Below are positions 29,039 through 39,336 of a DNA stretch of 64,000 bases, in pieces. Position 1 is the stretch's first letter. Every line of letters begins with the position of its first letter. The notes under the pieces are model-generated. The model had not been told where the DNA came from, made no database searches, and was given only the letters and a program-made list of their open reading frames with translations. A program made the position numbers and the translations under genes. Source of the DNA: Burkholderiaceae bacterium DAT-1. GTDB taxonomy: Bacteria; Pseudomonadota; Gammaproteobacteria; Burkholderiales; Chitinimonadaceae. The stretch spans positions 372,001 through 436,000 of the forward strand of contig JAHRBI010000005.1 of assembly GCA_019084025.1 (NCBI GenBank), written 5' to 3'.

Positions 29039-29215
29039 ATGTTCAGCCCCATGCAGTTTTGCCGCCGCACAACCGAAGTCGCCAAACAATCTGTGGTGCC
29101 CGCAACGCAAGCCGTCCCCGTCAAGATGAGCAGCAGCATCGTCCGCAAGCCGTCGTCTTCACGCAGCATTGCAGGCGGTCACCTCGCCAAGGTATTTGCG
29201 GATAAGTTAGACTGA
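29039..29215 (+). CDS. Small hypothetical protein (58 aa)
   Basis: ATG at 29039 is preceded by AGGAG with 8-base spacing. The 58-residue product begins MFSPMQFCRRTTEVAKQ, is basic and Ser-rich, and ends HLAKVFADKLD. I do not recognise it. The good ribosome-binding site, position in an otherwise empty gap, and lack of overlap with a neighbour argue it may be real; it ends 41 bases before the sensor kinase gene. Confidence 0.45.
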   Translation: MFSPMQFCRRTTEVAKQSVVPATQAVPVKMSSSIVRKPSSSRSIAGGHLAKVFADKLD

Positions 29216-29256
29216 CGCTTTCGTTAGTCTGCATCGGAGCAGACCACTGATCCCCG

Positions 29257-30330
29257 ATGACACGATCCTTTTTCAGTCACCCGCTCTTTACACTTTTTTT
29301 CTCCTGCATCTTGCTTGGTGCAGGGTTGGGCTTTATGAACCAAGGCCCGATGTGGCGGGCATTTCTCACCACATTTCTGATTGGTTGCGCCAATTATTGG
29401 CTGCTGCATCAATTCAGCGCCCGTACTGCACCCAGCAATATGCCGCGTGTGGTTGTATCGGTGCTGGGCGGTGCGTTGCTGGGCTCCATGCTGAATATCG
29501 CACTTAATTTCGAGCCGTTTCGCGATTTTCTGCATTTACTTCCGCAATTTCCCATCCGCTATCTCCACCTGCCCATGCAGGATCTGCTGCGAAAGGTGTT
29601 TAATATCTTCGCAGTGATGCTTTCGATATCCAGCCTCATCTCCACCATGCTGTGGGCGCGCGAACATGCCAATCGCGTTGAGGCCAACTACGAACAGGAA
29701 AAAACCAAGACTGCTCTGCAAGAAAAGCAGTTGATTCAATCGCAGCTGAATATGCTGCAAGCCCAGATCGAACCCCATTTCCTGTTCAATACACTGGCGA
29801 ATCTACATAGCCTGATCGACCTCAGCCCGGATGATGCCAAAGCCATGCTGGCGCATTTGAATGGTTACCTGCGCGCATCGCTGACACGTACCCGTCATCA
29901 TCAAGGCACCATCAAGCAGGAAATGGAGCTGTTGAACGCCTATCTGGGCATCCAGAAAATCCGGATGCACGAACGCCTCACGTACACCCTGAATTGCCCG
30001 GATGAACTGAATCAGCATCCTCTCGCCCCCATGCTCATACAACCCCTGGTCGAGAATGCCATCAAGCATGGGATCGAACCCAAGGTAGAGGGCGGCCATA
30101 TCCTGGTCGACGCCACAGTGCGCGGCAATCAAATTGTGATTGCTGTTCAGGATAATGGCATGGGCTTTGGCCAGAGTGCGGGCGGCAATGGCGTGGCACT
30201 ACAGAATATTCGCGAAAGACTCGCCACCTTATACGCGGGTCAAGCTCGCATGCAGCTTGCAGAAAACCAGAATGGCGGTATCACCGCCTCCATCTCCATA
30301 CCGTTAAGCAACGAGCCGCTCAGAACATGA
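29257..30330 (+). CDS. LytS/YehU-type sensor histidine kinase
   Basis: A 357-residue kinase with four predicted transmembrane helices in residues 1-135, a short coiled linker, a His_kinase domain with the phospho-acceptor H174 in QIEPHFLFNTL, and a C-terminal ATPase with N box PLVENAIKHGI and G box DNGMGF. This class (HPK7/8) pairs with LytTR response regulators, and the next gene overlaps by 4 bases. The signal is unknown: no large extracellular domain is present, so sensing is likely within the membrane. Confidence 0.92.
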   Translation: MTRSFFSHPLFTLFFSCILLGAGLGFMNQGPMWRAFLTTFLIGCANYWLLHQFSARTAPSNMPRVVVSVLGGALLGSMLNIALNFEPFRDFLHLLPQFPIRYLHLPMQDLLRKVFNIFAVMLSISSLISTMLWAREHANRVEANYEQEKTKTALQEKQLIQSQLNMLQAQIEPHFLFNTLANLHSLIDLSPDDAKAMLAHLNGYLRASLTRTRHHQGTIKQEMELLNAYLGIQKIRMHERLTYTLNCPDELNQHPLAPMLIQPLVENAIKHGIEPKVEGGHILVDATVRGNQIVIAVQDNGMGFGQSAGGNGVALQNIRERLATLYAGQARMQLAENQNGGITASISIPLSNEPLRT

Positions 30331-31103
30331 ACGAACTTCAATCTCCGACAGCCATTCTGGCAGATGATGAACCCAACCTTCTGGAACATTTGCGTCAGAC
30401 GCTGAGCCGCATGTGGCCCGAGCTGAAAATCCTCGCCTGCTGCAAAAATGGCCTGGAAGCACGCGCCGCCCTGGGTGAATATCAGCCGGATATCGCCTTT
30501 CTGGATATCCAGATGCCGGGACTATCCGGCCTGGATGTAGCCGCCAGCGTCGGCGATGTGCATTATGTGTTTATCACTGCATACGACGAATTTGCGGTGC
30601 AGGCATTTGAACAGGATGCGGTTGATTACATCTTGAAGCCCGTGGCAGAAGAACGCTTGGCGCGAAGCATTACCAAGCTGAAAGATCAGCTGGCCAGCCA
30701 TGCCCCGCGAACCAACCAGCAATTAATTGCCCAACTCAAACAAGCGCTGGGACATGCAGCCCCACTTCTGAGCAGCCCCAAATTGAGCTGGATTCGCGCC
30801 AGTATCGGCCAGGATATTCACATGGTTGCCGTGGAGGATGTCTGTTATTTCCAGTCCACCGACAAATATACTTCAGTGATTACAGCGGACAGTGAATACC
30901 TGATTCGGACGCCACTAAAGGAATTGATGGAACAACTGGATCCGGATTTCTTCTGGCAGGTACACCGCTCAACCGTGATCAATGTCCGTGAAATCCGCGA
31001 AGCCAAGCGGGATGCCACAGGTAAAGTCACCCTGTTTTTACGTAGCCGCGCTGAAAAAATTGCAGTCAGCCGGGCGTACTCACATTTATTCCGGCAGATG
31101 TAA
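30327..31103 (+). CDS. LytTR-family response regulator
   Basis: A 258-residue regulator: receiver domain (acidic D13-D14, phospho-acceptor D60 in FLDIQMPG, and lysine in YILKPVAEE) and a C-terminal LytTR DNA-binding domain containing YFQSTDKYTSV and FFWQVHRSTVINV. LytTR proteins bind short direct repeats upstream of their targets. Its ATG overlaps the kinase stop, so the two form one operon. The regulon is unknown; AlgR-type relatives control exopolysaccharide or twitching genes. Confidence 0.93.
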   Translation: MNELQSPTAILADDEPNLLEHLRQTLSRMWPELKILACCKNGLEARAALGEYQPDIAFLDIQMPGLSGLDVAASVGDVHYVFITAYDEFAVQAFEQDAVDYILKPVAEERLARSITKLKDQLASHAPRTNQQLIAQLKQALGHAAPLLSSPKLSWIRASIGQDIHMVAVEDVCYFQSTDKYTSVITADSEYLIRTPLKELMEQLDPDFFWQVHRSTVINVREIREAKRDATGKVTLFLRSRAEKIAVSRAYSHLFRQM

Positions 31104-31120
31104 GCCAGGCGCCATCATGC

Positions 31121-31145
31121 AAAAGGGAGCCCCGCCCGGGCTCCC
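31121..31145. terminator. Bidirectional terminator between LytTR regulator and gamma-carbonic-anhydrase gene
   Basis: GGGAGCCC (31125-31132) pairs with GGGCTCCC (31138-31145). The AAAA at 31121-31124 becomes a short T tract on the minus strand, so the best reading is the end of the minus-strand gene; the plus-strand regulator ends here too. Confidence 0.65.
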
Positions 31146-31174
31146 TCGATGTGGATACTGCGCACTCAATCCAA

Positions 31175-31720
31175 TCAGCCACCATTGCGATGCTTGTTCA
31201 TCAACCGCACGTAGTGCTGTGCGGAATAGGCCAGATGCGACATTTCATCCTCGGTCAGCGCACGCACTTCCTTCACAGGACGACCGAGGTACAGATGCCC
31301 TGACTTCAGCACCTTGCCCGGTGGCACTAAGGAACCGGCTCCCACCATCACGCGCGGTTCAATCACGGCACGATCCAGAACAATGGTGCCAATACCAATC
31401 AGGCATTCGTCGCCAATGGTGCAGCCGTGCAGCACAACAGAATGGCCGATAGTGACCCGTTCGCCAATGACCAATGGTGCGCCCTCGGGATCTTCCGGGC
31501 GCTTGTGTGTTACATGCAGACAGGCCAGATCCTGAACATTGGAATCCTTGCCGATGCGCACACTGTTTACGTCCGCACGGATAATGGCGCCCGGCCAGAC
31601 CGACGCATTTTCGCCGAGTTTCACATCGCCAAACACCTGGGCTGATTCATCCACCCACGCGCCGTCTGCCAATTCCGGCACCACACCGCAAAACGCCCTG
31701 ATTGCCATCATGCCACCCAT
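31175..31720 (-). CDS. Gamma-carbonic-anhydrase-like hexapeptide-repeat protein
   Basis: A 181-residue left-handed beta-helix protein of the YrdA/CaiE/PaaY group. Hexapeptide turns run from about residue 20 to 135 (SVWPGAIIRADVNSVRIG, NVQDLACLHVTH, VTIGHSVVLHGCTIGDECLIGIG). The histidines of the gamma-CA zinc site (H in LHVTH, and GHSVVLHGC) are present. Many family members bind zinc without proven anhydrase activity. Start codons at 31720, 31711 and 31708 are all possible. Confidence 0.88.
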   Translation of the reverse strand: MGGMMAIRAFCGVVPELADGAWVDESAQVFGDVKLGENASVWPGAIIRADVNSVRIGKDSNVQDLACLHVTHKRPEDPEGAPLVIGERVTIGHSVVLHGCTIGDECLIGIGTIVLDRAVIEPRVMVGAGSLVPPGKVLKSGHLYLGRPVKEVRALTEDEMSHLAYSAQHYVRLMNKHRNGG

Positions 31721-31875
31721 ATAATAATGTTCAGATGCCGGAGTATATACGATGCATCCCTGCTTCTCCGCTTACGCATGAGCATACGACGTATCATCCC
31801 GCTCAGTTGAATCTGCCAAGCGCACCCCCACCTGATAGTGAACCGAGTACATCTACATTCCCAGAAGGAACACGC

Positions 31876-33900
31876 ATGATCAGCAATCCACTTCTCGATC
31901 AATCCGGCCTGCCGCATTTCGACACCATTCGCCCCGAGCATGTGACCGAGGCATTGGATACCTTGCTTGCACGTGCACGCGAAGCAATTGATATTGCGGC
32001 CAAGATCGAGAACCCTGACTGGGATTCGTATGTTGTCCCGATGGATGATGCAAGCGAGACACTGTATCGGGCATGGAATCAGGTGTCCCATTTGCAGGCA
32101 GTGGTGAATACCCCTGCGCTGCGCGAAGCCTATAACGCCAATTTGCCCAAGCTGGCGCAGTTTAGTACCGAGGTTTCGCAAAATCTGGCCTTGCTGAATG
32201 GCTATAAGAAGCTGGTCGCGCATCCGGACTTCGCTAGCTGGAGCCCCGCTCGACGCAAAGTGCTGACCAACACATTGCGCGACTTCCGTTTGGGGGGCGC
32301 CGAACTGGATGAGGCCGGCAAACAGCGTTTTGCCGAGATCAGCGCAGAACTCGCGCAACTGTCCGCCTCGTTCGAGCAACACCTGCTTGATGCCACAGAT
32401 TCATTTGAATACCTCGCGACAGAAAGCGAGCTGGCCGGCGTCCCGGACGATATCCTGTCCATGTGCAAGGCTCGTGCAGAAGCCAATGGAAAATCCGGTT
32501 ATAGCCTCAGCCTGCATATGCCTTGCTATCTGCCTGTCATGCAGTTTGCCCAGGATCGCTCGCTACGCGAACGCATGTACCGCGCCTATATGACTCGCGC
32601 CAGCGAATTCGGCAAGGCGGATCTCGACAATGGCCCGCTGATTGACCGCATTCTGGCACTCAAGACAGAAATGGCGCAGTTGCTGGGATTTAATACCTAT
32701 GCCGACCTGTCACTCGAAACCAAAATGGCGGAGTCACCCGCCAAAGTTCTGACCTTTCTGCGTGACCTTGCCGCCCGCATTAAGCCGTTTGCGCAAAAAG
32801 ACCGCCAGGAACTGGAAGCTTTTGCCCGCGACACCCTCGCCACGCCAGACCTGCAAGCGTGGGATATTGCCTATACCTCGGAAAAGCTGAAAGAAGCGCG
32901 TTACAGCTTCTCGGAGCAAGAGGTCAAACAGTACTTTACCGAACCCAAAGTGCTCGATGGCCTGTTCAGCGTGATTCACGATCTGTATGGCCTCACCATC
33001 TGCGAAGACCATGCGCCAAGCTGGCATGCAGATGTGCGTTTCTATCGCCTGGAAGATGCAGCCGGCAAACTGGTCGGACAGTTTTATCTGGATTTGTATG
33101 CGCGCGATGCAAAACGTGGCGGCGCGTGGATGGATGAATGCCGCAATCGGCGGGATCTGGCCAACGGCACGACACAAACCCCCATTGCCTATCTCACGTG
33201 CAATTTTGGACGCGGACAGTCGGGCAAACCGGCCACCTTTAGCCACGACGAAGTGATTACCCTCTTCCATGAGATGGGTCATGGCCTGCACCTGCTGCTG
33301 ACAGAAGTGGGCGTACAGGGTGTATCCGGTATCAATGGCGTGGAATGGGATGCGGTCGAGCTACCCAGCCAGTTTATGGAGAATTTCTGCTGGGAATGGG
33401 CACGCGTGCAGCAGATGACCGCACATATCGACACTGGCGACCACCTGCCCCGCGCACTGTTCGACAAAATGCTGGCCGCCAAAAACTACCAGAGCGGCAT
33501 GTTTAGCGCACGCCAGCTGGAATTTGGCTTGTTTGACATGACACTGCATGGTGACTTCAACCCATCGACGCAAACGGTACGGTCGGTGCTTGATACCGTG
33601 CGTGCAGAAGTGGCTGTCAACTTCCCGCCCGAGAATACGCGCTTCGCCAACAGCTTTTCGCATATCTTTGCAGGTGGGTACGCAGCAGGTTACTACAGCT
33701 ACAAATGGGCAGAAGTATTATCTGCAGATGCATACGCGGCATTCGAGGAAGCACCGGAACACACCCAGCAAACCGGCGAACGCTTCCGTAAAGAAATTCT
33801 AGCAGTGGGCGGTAGCCGACCCGCATTGGAGAGTTTTGTCGCCTTCCGTGGCCGTATGCCGCAGATAGATGCCCTGCTGCGCCACAGCGGCATGCAGTAA
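31876..33900 (+). CDS. prlC: Oligopeptidase A (M3 family metallopeptidase)
   Basis: A 674-residue cytoplasmic zinc peptidase that degrades peptides, including cleaved signal peptides. The zinc motif HEMGH is at residue 465, with the downstream glutamate region GVEWDAVELPSQFMENF. It starts MISNPLLDQSGLPHF, as in OpdA/PrlC. The start at 31876 follows AAGGA with 6-base spacing; 58 further in-frame codons upstream overlap the divergent gene and are not conserved-looking. Confidence 0.95.
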   Translation: MISNPLLDQSGLPHFDTIRPEHVTEALDTLLARAREAIDIAAKIENPDWDSYVVPMDDASETLYRAWNQVSHLQAVVNTPALREAYNANLPKLAQFSTEVSQNLALLNGYKKLVAHPDFASWSPARRKVLTNTLRDFRLGGAELDEAGKQRFAEISAELAQLSASFEQHLLDATDSFEYLATESELAGVPDDILSMCKARAEANGKSGYSLSLHMPCYLPVMQFAQDRSLRERMYRAYMTRASEFGKADLDNGPLIDRILALKTEMAQLLGFNTYADLSLETKMAESPAKVLTFLRDLAARIKPFAQKDRQELEAFARDTLATPDLQAWDIAYTSEKLKEARYSFSEQEVKQYFTEPKVLDGLFSVIHDLYGLTICEDHAPSWHADVRFYRLEDAAGKLVGQFYLDLYARDAKRGGAWMDECRNRRDLANGTTQTPIAYLTCNFGRGQSGKPATFSHDEVITLFHEMGHGLHLLLTEVGVQGVSGINGVEWDAVELPSQFMENFCWEWARVQQMTAHIDTGDHLPRALFDKMLAAKNYQSGMFSARQLEFGLFDMTLHGDFNPSTQTVRSVLDTVRAEVAVNFPPENTRFANSFSHIFAGGYAAGYYSYKWAEVLSADAYAAFEEAPEHTQQTGERFRKEILAVGGSRPALESFVAFRGRMPQIDALLRHSGMQ

Positions 33901-33910
33901 CACAATCCGC

Positions 33911-34120
33911 TTATCCGTTTCGGGGGACGAGTTGCTTCACTGCAGAAGCCTTGTCCTCCCGCCTCCCCTTTGCTTCAAAGTAGTGGCACCTCTCGCCAGA
34001 CGCATCCCGCACCAGCTGTGCCGGTAGCAGCTTGCTTTTAAAGCCCATCACATTGCACCCATAAGGTGCCTGCGCATCATGCGTGATCAAGAAATGCTTG
34101 CACTGCCGACATATCCGCAT
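33911..34120 (-). CDS. Small cysteine-rich conserved protein
   Basis: A 69-residue basic protein with four cysteines in a zinc-ribbon-like layout: CRQC at residues 4-7, C at about 22 (APYGCNVMGFKSKLLP) and C at about 45 (SGERCHYFE). The segments GCxxMGFKSKxLP and SGxxCxxFE recur in short proteobacterial proteins, sometimes labelled as uracil-DNA-glycosylase-related without any such domain; no enzymatic motif is visible here. It converges with prlC, 10 bases after its stop. Confidence 0.65.
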   Translation of the reverse strand: MRICRQCKHFLITHDAQAPYGCNVMGFKSKLLPAQLVRDASGERCHYFEAKGRREDKASAVKQLVPRNG

Positions 34121-34608
34121 GCGTTTGCCTTTCCATTCAAAACGTCAGTGCGCCAATTTGATCAGGATTTTCATGCGAACCAGACCGCTGAAGTATATTA
34201 TGAATATCTAATAGTATTTCAGTGAAAACCTTTACACTGCGTTGTTCTATTAAATGAAATAAAAATATGCAAGAATACGCGCTTCGTAAATAAGCCAAAC
34301 CTATTGTAGTCCGACTACACTTGTCTCTGCCGAGATAGCATTGCCGCGTGGGGCGTCACGCGAACCGTAGCATATGTTCTTGCAACACTGTGTTGTACTT
34401 TGATCTTTTAGCCTGCATTACCCTATGCAGATGTACTGTAGCTGTAACAGCAACCACTTGGCGCCACCAGTTTGCTCATATGTCCAGTTAAGATATATGC
34501 TCAAGTTGATTTGCGCTTACACAATGCACGTGCCCAGCTACACAGAATATGCAAACAACAATCTAAACTTTTATATAGCATCAACCAAAATATGATATTG
34601 GGTTAAGT
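34121..34608. other. 488-base AT-rich intergenic region upstream of the exopolysaccharide operon
   Basis: No credible gene on either strand. It must hold the promoter of the plus-strand polysaccharide arm. A perfect 7-base inverted repeat TGTAGTC-C-GACTACA is at 34305-34319, and smaller ones (GCTGT-A-ACAGC, GCGT-C-ACGC) are nearby. AT-rich tracts lie near 34560-34580. I could not assign a convincing sigma-70 or sigma-54 promoter. Confidence 0.6.
34305..34319. promoter_or_regulatory. 15-base palindrome, possible operator
   Basis: TGTAGTC-C-GACTACA is a perfect inverted repeat with a one-base centre, in the gap upstream of the polysaccharide operon and about 290 bases before its first gene. 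Its length and symmetry fit a dimeric regulator site. No protein is assigned. Confidence 0.35.
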
Positions 34609-35958
34609 ATGAGCAAAACACGAAGCAGCACGCTATTTATCAGTAAGACCATTCTCATTCTTGATGTCATTGTTGTATGGATCAGCGCAGCGATCGCCAA
34701 CCTCGTCCGCTTCGGCGAAGTGCGGATGACTGCGCCTCAGGACACCCTTGTTCTTGCAACCAGCCTGTTTATGGCGATTACGTCCTACAGCGTCTACCAG
34801 TCCATGCGCGGCAGTTCGTGGCTGGCTGTACTGGCTCGCGTAAAAGTATCCTGGCTCATTACCTGTTTTGCACTCCTGGCATGGTTGTTCTTTAGCCAGC
34901 ACGCCCAGCATTACTCGCGCGCCTTTGTGGGTGTATGGCTGTTTGCCATGCTCATTGGCTTGATCATCGAACGCTTTGCCATGTCGGCGGCTCTACGCTG
35001 GCTCAGCCGCCGGGGGTTTAACACCCGTGACGTACTGGTGGTCGGCCGCGGCCCCATGACCAACGATCTGACCAAGCGCGCCCGTGGCTCATCGTGGACA
35101 GGCTACCAAATTACCCGCACAGTTGACGCGCATGATCTGGATGCAATCGACGAGCTCTCAGCCAACGGCGGATTTGACGAAGTCTGGATCAATCTCTCGG
35201 TTCACGACGGCGCACATGTCCCCAAAATTTTGCATGCCCTGCGTCATAGCACAGCCAATATCCGCGTGGTGCCGGACATGCTTACTTACAAGCTGCTGAA
35301 CCACGGCGTGACCTTTATCCTCGGCGTGCCGATGATGGATATCTCGTCATCCTCTCTCATTGGTACCAATCGACTGGTGAAGGTGCTCGAGGACTACGTA
35401 CTGGCTACCTTGATTCTGATTCTGATCAGCCCCGTTTTACTGGGCATTGCGCTGGCCGTAAAACTCACCTCGCCCGGCCCCGTGCTATTCAAACAAAAGC
35501 GCCATGGCTGGAATGGCGAGGAAATTGTGGTGTACAAATTCCGTAGCATGAAAGTACATGCAGAAGCGGACAACACAGTGACTCAGGCCACCAAAAACGA
35601 TACCCGCCTGACGCCGATTGGCAGCTTCCTGCGCCGATCCAGCCTGGATGAGTTGCCACAGTTTATCAATGTGTTGCAAGGCCGAATGAGCATTGTCGGC
35701 CCGCGCCCGCATGCCATTCAGCATAACGATCATTACAAAGAACTCATTCCACGCTACATGCTGCGCCACAAAATGAAACCCGGCATTACCGGATGGGCGC
35801 AAATCAATGGCTTGCGTGGCGAAACAGAAACCGTAGTCAAAATGAAAGCACGTGTCGACTACGATTTGTACTACTTGGAAAACTGGTCATTGTGGCTGGA
35901 TCTGAGCATCGTTTTCAAGACTATCTTCAAAGGTTTTGTTCACAAAAACGCTTACTAA
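34609..35958 (+). CDS. Undecaprenyl-phosphate sugar-1-phosphate transferase (initiating glycosyltransferase, WcaJ-type)
   Basis: A 449-residue polyprenyl-phosphate hexose-1-phosphate transferase. It has four N-terminal helices, a soluble CoA-binding-like Rossmann middle domain ([10 protein letters not shown] near residue 142), a fifth hydrophobic segment near residue 265, and the C-terminal bacterial sugar transferase with [36 protein letters not shown] and SIVGPRPHA. It loads the first sugar onto the lipid carrier; glucose is usual for WcaJ-type enzymes but galactose is possible. It is the first gene of the plus-strand arm. Confidence 0.92.
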   Translation: MSKTRSSTLFISKTILILDVIVVWISAAIANLVRFGEVRMTAPQDTLVLATSLFMAITSYSVYQSMRGSSWLAVLARVKVSWLITCFALLAWLFFSQHAQHYSRAFVGVWLFAMLIGLIIERFAMSAALRWLSRRGFNTRDVLVVGRGPMTNDLTKRARGSSWTGYQITRTVDAHDLDAIDELSANGGFDEVWINLSVHDGAHVPKILHALRHSTANIRVVPDMLTYKLLNHGVTFILGVPMMDISSSSLIGTNRLVKVLEDYVLATLILILISPVLLGIALAVKLTSPGPVLFKQKRHGWNGEEIVVYKFRSMKVHAEADNTVTQATKNDTRLTPIGSFLRRSSLDELPQFINVLQGRMSIVGPRPHAIQHNDHYKELIPRYMLRHKMKPGITGWAQINGLRGETETVVKMKARVDYDLYYLENWSLWLDLSIVFKTIFKGFVHKNAY

Positions 35959-36005
35959 GTAACAAATTAATTTTGTATAATTATTGGCTTCCAAAAGGTT
36001 CACTC

Positions 36006-36929
36006 ATGAAAACCGACAGCAAGATTTTTGTATGTGGTCATCGCGGCATGGCTGGCAGTGCCATTGTGCGCAGCCTGCAACGTGCTGGCTACAGCAATAT
36101 CATCACCCGCACCCGCAGCGAACTGGATTTGCTGAATCAGTCTGCGGTTCAAGACTTTATGGCCGAGGAAAAGCCCGATTATGTGTTTATCGCAGCGGCT
36201 AAAGTCGGCGGTATTCAGGCTAATAACGTATATCGCGGTGAATTCATCTATCAAAATCTGATGATTGAATGCAATCTGATTCATGCCGCGCATCTGGCAG
36301 GCGTACAACGCCTGATGTTCCTGGGTTCCAGCTGCATTTACCCACGCAACAGCCAGCAGCCGATCAAGGAAGACTATCTGCTGACCGGTGAACTAGAGCC
36401 GACCAACGAGCCCTACGCCATTGCCAAGATTGCCGGGATCAAACTGTGCGAAGCTTACAATAGTCAATACGGTCGCCAGTATGTCAGCGTCATGCCAACC
36501 AATCTGTACGGCCCCAACGACAATTACGATCTCAACAATAGTCATGTGTTGCCCGCCCTGATCCGTAAGGCACACGAAGCCAAGCAGCGTGGCGATGCCG
36601 AACTGGTGGTATGGGGAACGGGCACGCCGCGTCGTGAATTCCTGTATGTGGATGATCTGGCCGATGCCTGTGTCCACCTGATGCAGAACAATTATGATGG
36701 CCCGCTGGTGAATATTGGTTGCGGTGACGACCTCAGCATTGCCGAACTGGCACACACAGTCTGCAAGGTGGTGGGGTTTGAAGGCAAGCTGACCTTTGAT
36801 ACCAGCAAACCAGATGGCACGCCGCGCAAGCTACTGGATGTCTCGCGCCTGAATGCCCTGGGCTTTAAGGCCAAGGTGGGGTTAGAAGCAGGTATCCGTC
36901 TGGCATACGAATCCGCCAAGTTTGTTTAA
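36006..36929 (+). CDS. fcl: GDP-L-fucose synthase
   Basis: A 307-residue SDR epimerase-reductase that turns GDP-4-keto-6-deoxymannose into GDP-L-fucose. Features: [17 protein letters not shown] (cofactor site), [16 protein letters not shown], the YxxxK pair in [10 protein letters not shown], and [10 protein letters not shown]. The start at 36006 follows AAAGG with 7-base spacing; the longer frame from 35793 overlaps the transferase gene. It acts after Gmd, the next gene. Confidence 0.95.
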   Translation: MKTDSKIFVCGHRGMAGSAIVRSLQRAGYSNIITRTRSELDLLNQSAVQDFMAEEKPDYVFIAAAKVGGIQANNVYRGEFIYQNLMIECNLIHAAHLAGVQRLMFLGSSCIYPRNSQQPIKEDYLLTGELEPTNEPYAIAKIAGIKLCEAYNSQYGRQYVSVMPTNLYGPNDNYDLNNSHVLPALIRKAHEAKQRGDAELVVWGTGTPRREFLYVDDLADACVHLMQNNYDGPLVNIGCGDDLSIAELAHTVCKVVGFEGKLTFDTSKPDGTPRKLLDVSRLNALGFKAKVGLEAGIRLAYESAKFV

Positions 36930-36968
36930 TTTTTACTAATATTCGATTACATAATCAGGAAACAGATC

Positions 36969-38093
36969 ATGTCCCAACGCAAAGTCGCGCTTATTACCGG
37001 CATCACAGGTCAGGATGGCTCTTATCTGGCCGAATTTCTGCTGGAAAAAGGCTATGAAGTACATGGCATCAAGCGTCGTGCATCCAGTTTCAATACACAA
37101 CGTGTCGACCATATTTACGAAGATCCGCATATCGAAAATAGCCGCTTCAAGCTGCACTATGGCGATCTGACCGATAGCTCCAACCTCACCCGCATTATCA
37201 AGGAAGTACAACCGGACGAAGTGTACAACCTCGGCGCACAATCGCATGTGGCAGTGAGCTTTGAGTCGCCGGAATACACGGCCGATGTCGATGCCATGGG
37301 TACCCTGCGTTTGCTGGAGGCCATCCGTTTCCTGGGTCTGGAAAAGAAGACGCGCTTCTATCAAGCCTCCACTAGCGAGCTGTACGGCCTGGTGCAAGAA
37401 ATCCCGCAGAAGGAAACCACTCCCTTCTACCCACGCAGCCCCTATGCCGTCGCCAAAATGTACGCCTACTGGATTACGGTTAATTACCGCGAAGCCTATG
37501 GCATGTACGCCTGTAACGGCATTCTGTTTAACCACGAATCACCACGTCGTGGCGAAACCTTTGTCACCCGCAAGATTACCCGGGGCCTCGCCAATATCGC
37601 CCAGGGCCTGGAAAAATGCCTGTATATGGGCAATATCGATTCGCTACGCGACTGGGGCCATGCGAAAGACTACGTGCGCATGCAATGGATGATGCTGCAG
37701 CAAGATCAACCGGATGATTTTGTGATTGCTACCGGTGTACAGTACAGCGTGCGCCAGTTTATTACCTGGTCTGCCGAACATCTGGGTATTGAGCTGGAAT
37801 TTGTGGGCACCGGCGTGGAAGAACATGCTGTGATCAAATCCATTACCGGTGACAAGGCGCCCGCACTGAAGGTTGGCGATGTAATCATGCGGATTGATCC
37901 GCGCTATTTCCGCCCTGCTGAAGTGGATACCCTACTGGGCGATCCCGCCAAGGCCAAGGCTAAGCTCGGCTGGGTGCCGGAAATTACGGTGCAGGAGATG
38001 TGTAAGGAGATGGTGGAAAGTGATTTAAATAACGCAACCCAATATGCACTGCTGCGTGAGCACGGCCATAAAACTTCAGTATCAGTAGAATAA
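36969..38093 (+). CDS. gmd: GDP-mannose 4,6-dehydratase
   Basis: A 374-residue SDR that converts GDP-D-mannose to GDP-4-keto-6-deoxy-D-mannose. Diagnostic stretches are [33 protein letters not shown], the catalytic Y/K in [11 protein letters not shown], and [17 protein letters not shown]. The length matches the family. With fcl, manB and manC it completes a GDP-fucose pathway in this locus. Confidence 0.97.
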   Translation: MSQRKVALITGITGQDGSYLAEFLLEKGYEVHGIKRRASSFNTQRVDHIYEDPHIENSRFKLHYGDLTDSSNLTRIIKEVQPDEVYNLGAQSHVAVSFESPEYTADVDAMGTLRLLEAIRFLGLEKKTRFYQASTSELYGLVQEIPQKETTPFYPRSPYAVAKMYAYWITVNYREAYGMYACNGILFNHESPRRGETFVTRKITRGLANIAQGLEKCLYMGNIDSLRDWGHAKDYVRMQWMMLQQDQPDDFVIATGVQYSVRQFITWSAEHLGIELEFVGTGVEEHAVIKSITGDKAPALKVGDVIMRIDPRYFRPAEVDTLLGDPAKAKAKLGWVPEITVQEMCKEMVESDLNNATQYALLREHGHKTSVSVE

Positions 38094-38115
38094 CATTGGT
38101 AGCCGGCGTACATAA

Positions 38116-39336
38116 ATGAGTTATAAACGCGATTTACTTTGGGTGAGTATATCTCAGTACGCCGGATATCTTTTCCCCTTATTCATTACCCCCATCCTTG
38201 CGCGCAGCTTAGGAACTGAGTCGTTTGGCATATACAGCATTTCCCTAGCATATATTACAACTGCGATGACAATTGCAGAATTTGGCATTAACAACAGCTG
38301 CACAAGACTGATTGCAATTAGCACAACAACAGAATCGCATAAAATCTTCACCGCAGCGATCACAGTCAGGCTTTTCTTCTTTTGCATAGCCATCATTGCC
38401 TTGATAATAAATCTTAAATTGTCAAATGCCACTCAATTGACATGGGATTGCACACTGGCATCAATCCCTATGCTTATAGGCTGCACGCTAAGCACAACAT
38501 GGTTTCTACAAGGCAAAGGATATTCAAGAATATCCGCGTGGCCAAATGTTGCAGCCAGATTCACCATTCTTCCTGTAATCTTCTTGACAGTTAAATCCCC
38601 CAAAGATGTCATTTTAGCTTCTGCATTAATGGCATTACCATTCACACTCGCCAGCATAATAAATGGTGTCCAATCAGTTAAAATAGGAGCCCAATTAACC
38701 CCCGTGGGCATTAGTTCAATACTTACTGTATTAAAAGAATCAGCCCCCATCTTTGCCACACTCATATCCATTCAAATCTATACCAATATCATTCTAACAT
38801 ACGCAGCAAGCACCCTATCAGTCGAGGAAATATCCAACTACACCGCGGCCGACAGAGTTATAAAACTTTTCTTTGCAATTATAGCCCCCCTGACAACAGT
38901 AATCTTACCGCTAATCAGTCAGCAATTGAAGAACTCCAAATCCCCCGCAGATCATCTGAAAAAAATTTTACTAGTTCACATATTAATTGCAATTTTCTTT
39001 TCATCGGGATGCATTCTATTTGCAAACCAAATTACATCGGTATTATTCGGCAGCAATTTCAAAGATGCTGCCGAAATTATCCGAAAACTATCCGTACTAC
39101 CTATTTTATCTGCAATTTCACACACTATTGGTACTCACGGATTAATTGCGAGCGGTCAAGGGAAAAAATTCTTGTACACAACCATTAGTGGGGCAATAAC
39201 AAGTATTGCCACAGGCACAATATTGATTGACACTATGAAAACGAATGGTCTCATACTCACATCCATCATTACCGAAATCTGTGTAATTCTTGTAGCTGCA
39301 ATGCATTTAAAGAAAGTTCTCAAGGAGCAATCGTGA
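38116..39336 (+). CDS. Wzx-type polysaccharide flippase
   Basis: A 406-residue polytopic protein of the oligosaccharide flippase family, with a typical N-terminus (WVSISQYAGYLFPLFITPILARSLGTE, of which SISQYAGYLFPLFITPILA is the first helix) and about twelve hydrophobic segments. It would move lipid-linked repeat units across the inner membrane. Base composition drops sharply here relative to gmd. Wzx sequences are variable, so the assignment rests on topology and context. Confidence 0.88.
   Translation: MSYKRDLLWVSISQYAGYLFPLFITPILARSLGTESFGIYSISLAYITTAMTIAEFGINNSCTRLIAISTTTESHKIFTAAITVRLFFFCIAIIALIINLKLSNATQLTWDCTLASIPMLIGCTLSTTWFLQGKGYSRISAWPNVAARFTILPVIFLTVKSPKDVILASALMALPFTLASIINGVQSVKIGAQLTPVGISSILTVLKESAPIFATLISIQIYTNIILTYAASTLSVEEISNYTAADRVIKLFFAIIAPLTTVILPLISQQLKNSKSPADHLKKILLVHILIAIFFSSGCILFANQITSVLFGSNFKDAAEIIRKLSVLPILSAISHTIGTHGLIASGQGKKFLYTTISGAITSIATGTILIDTMKTNGLILTSIITEICVILVAAMHLKKVLKEQS

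Noticed and set aside
31708..32382. 224-codon minus-strand open frame opposite prlC
   Set aside because: Overlaps the well supported oligopeptidase gene and the start of the gamma-carbonic-anhydrase gene; no motif.
34440..34608. Sigma-54 promoter before the polysaccharide operon
   Set aside because: The nearest GG...GC pair (TGGCGCCACCAGTTTGC) has the wrong spacing of 12 bases instead of 10.
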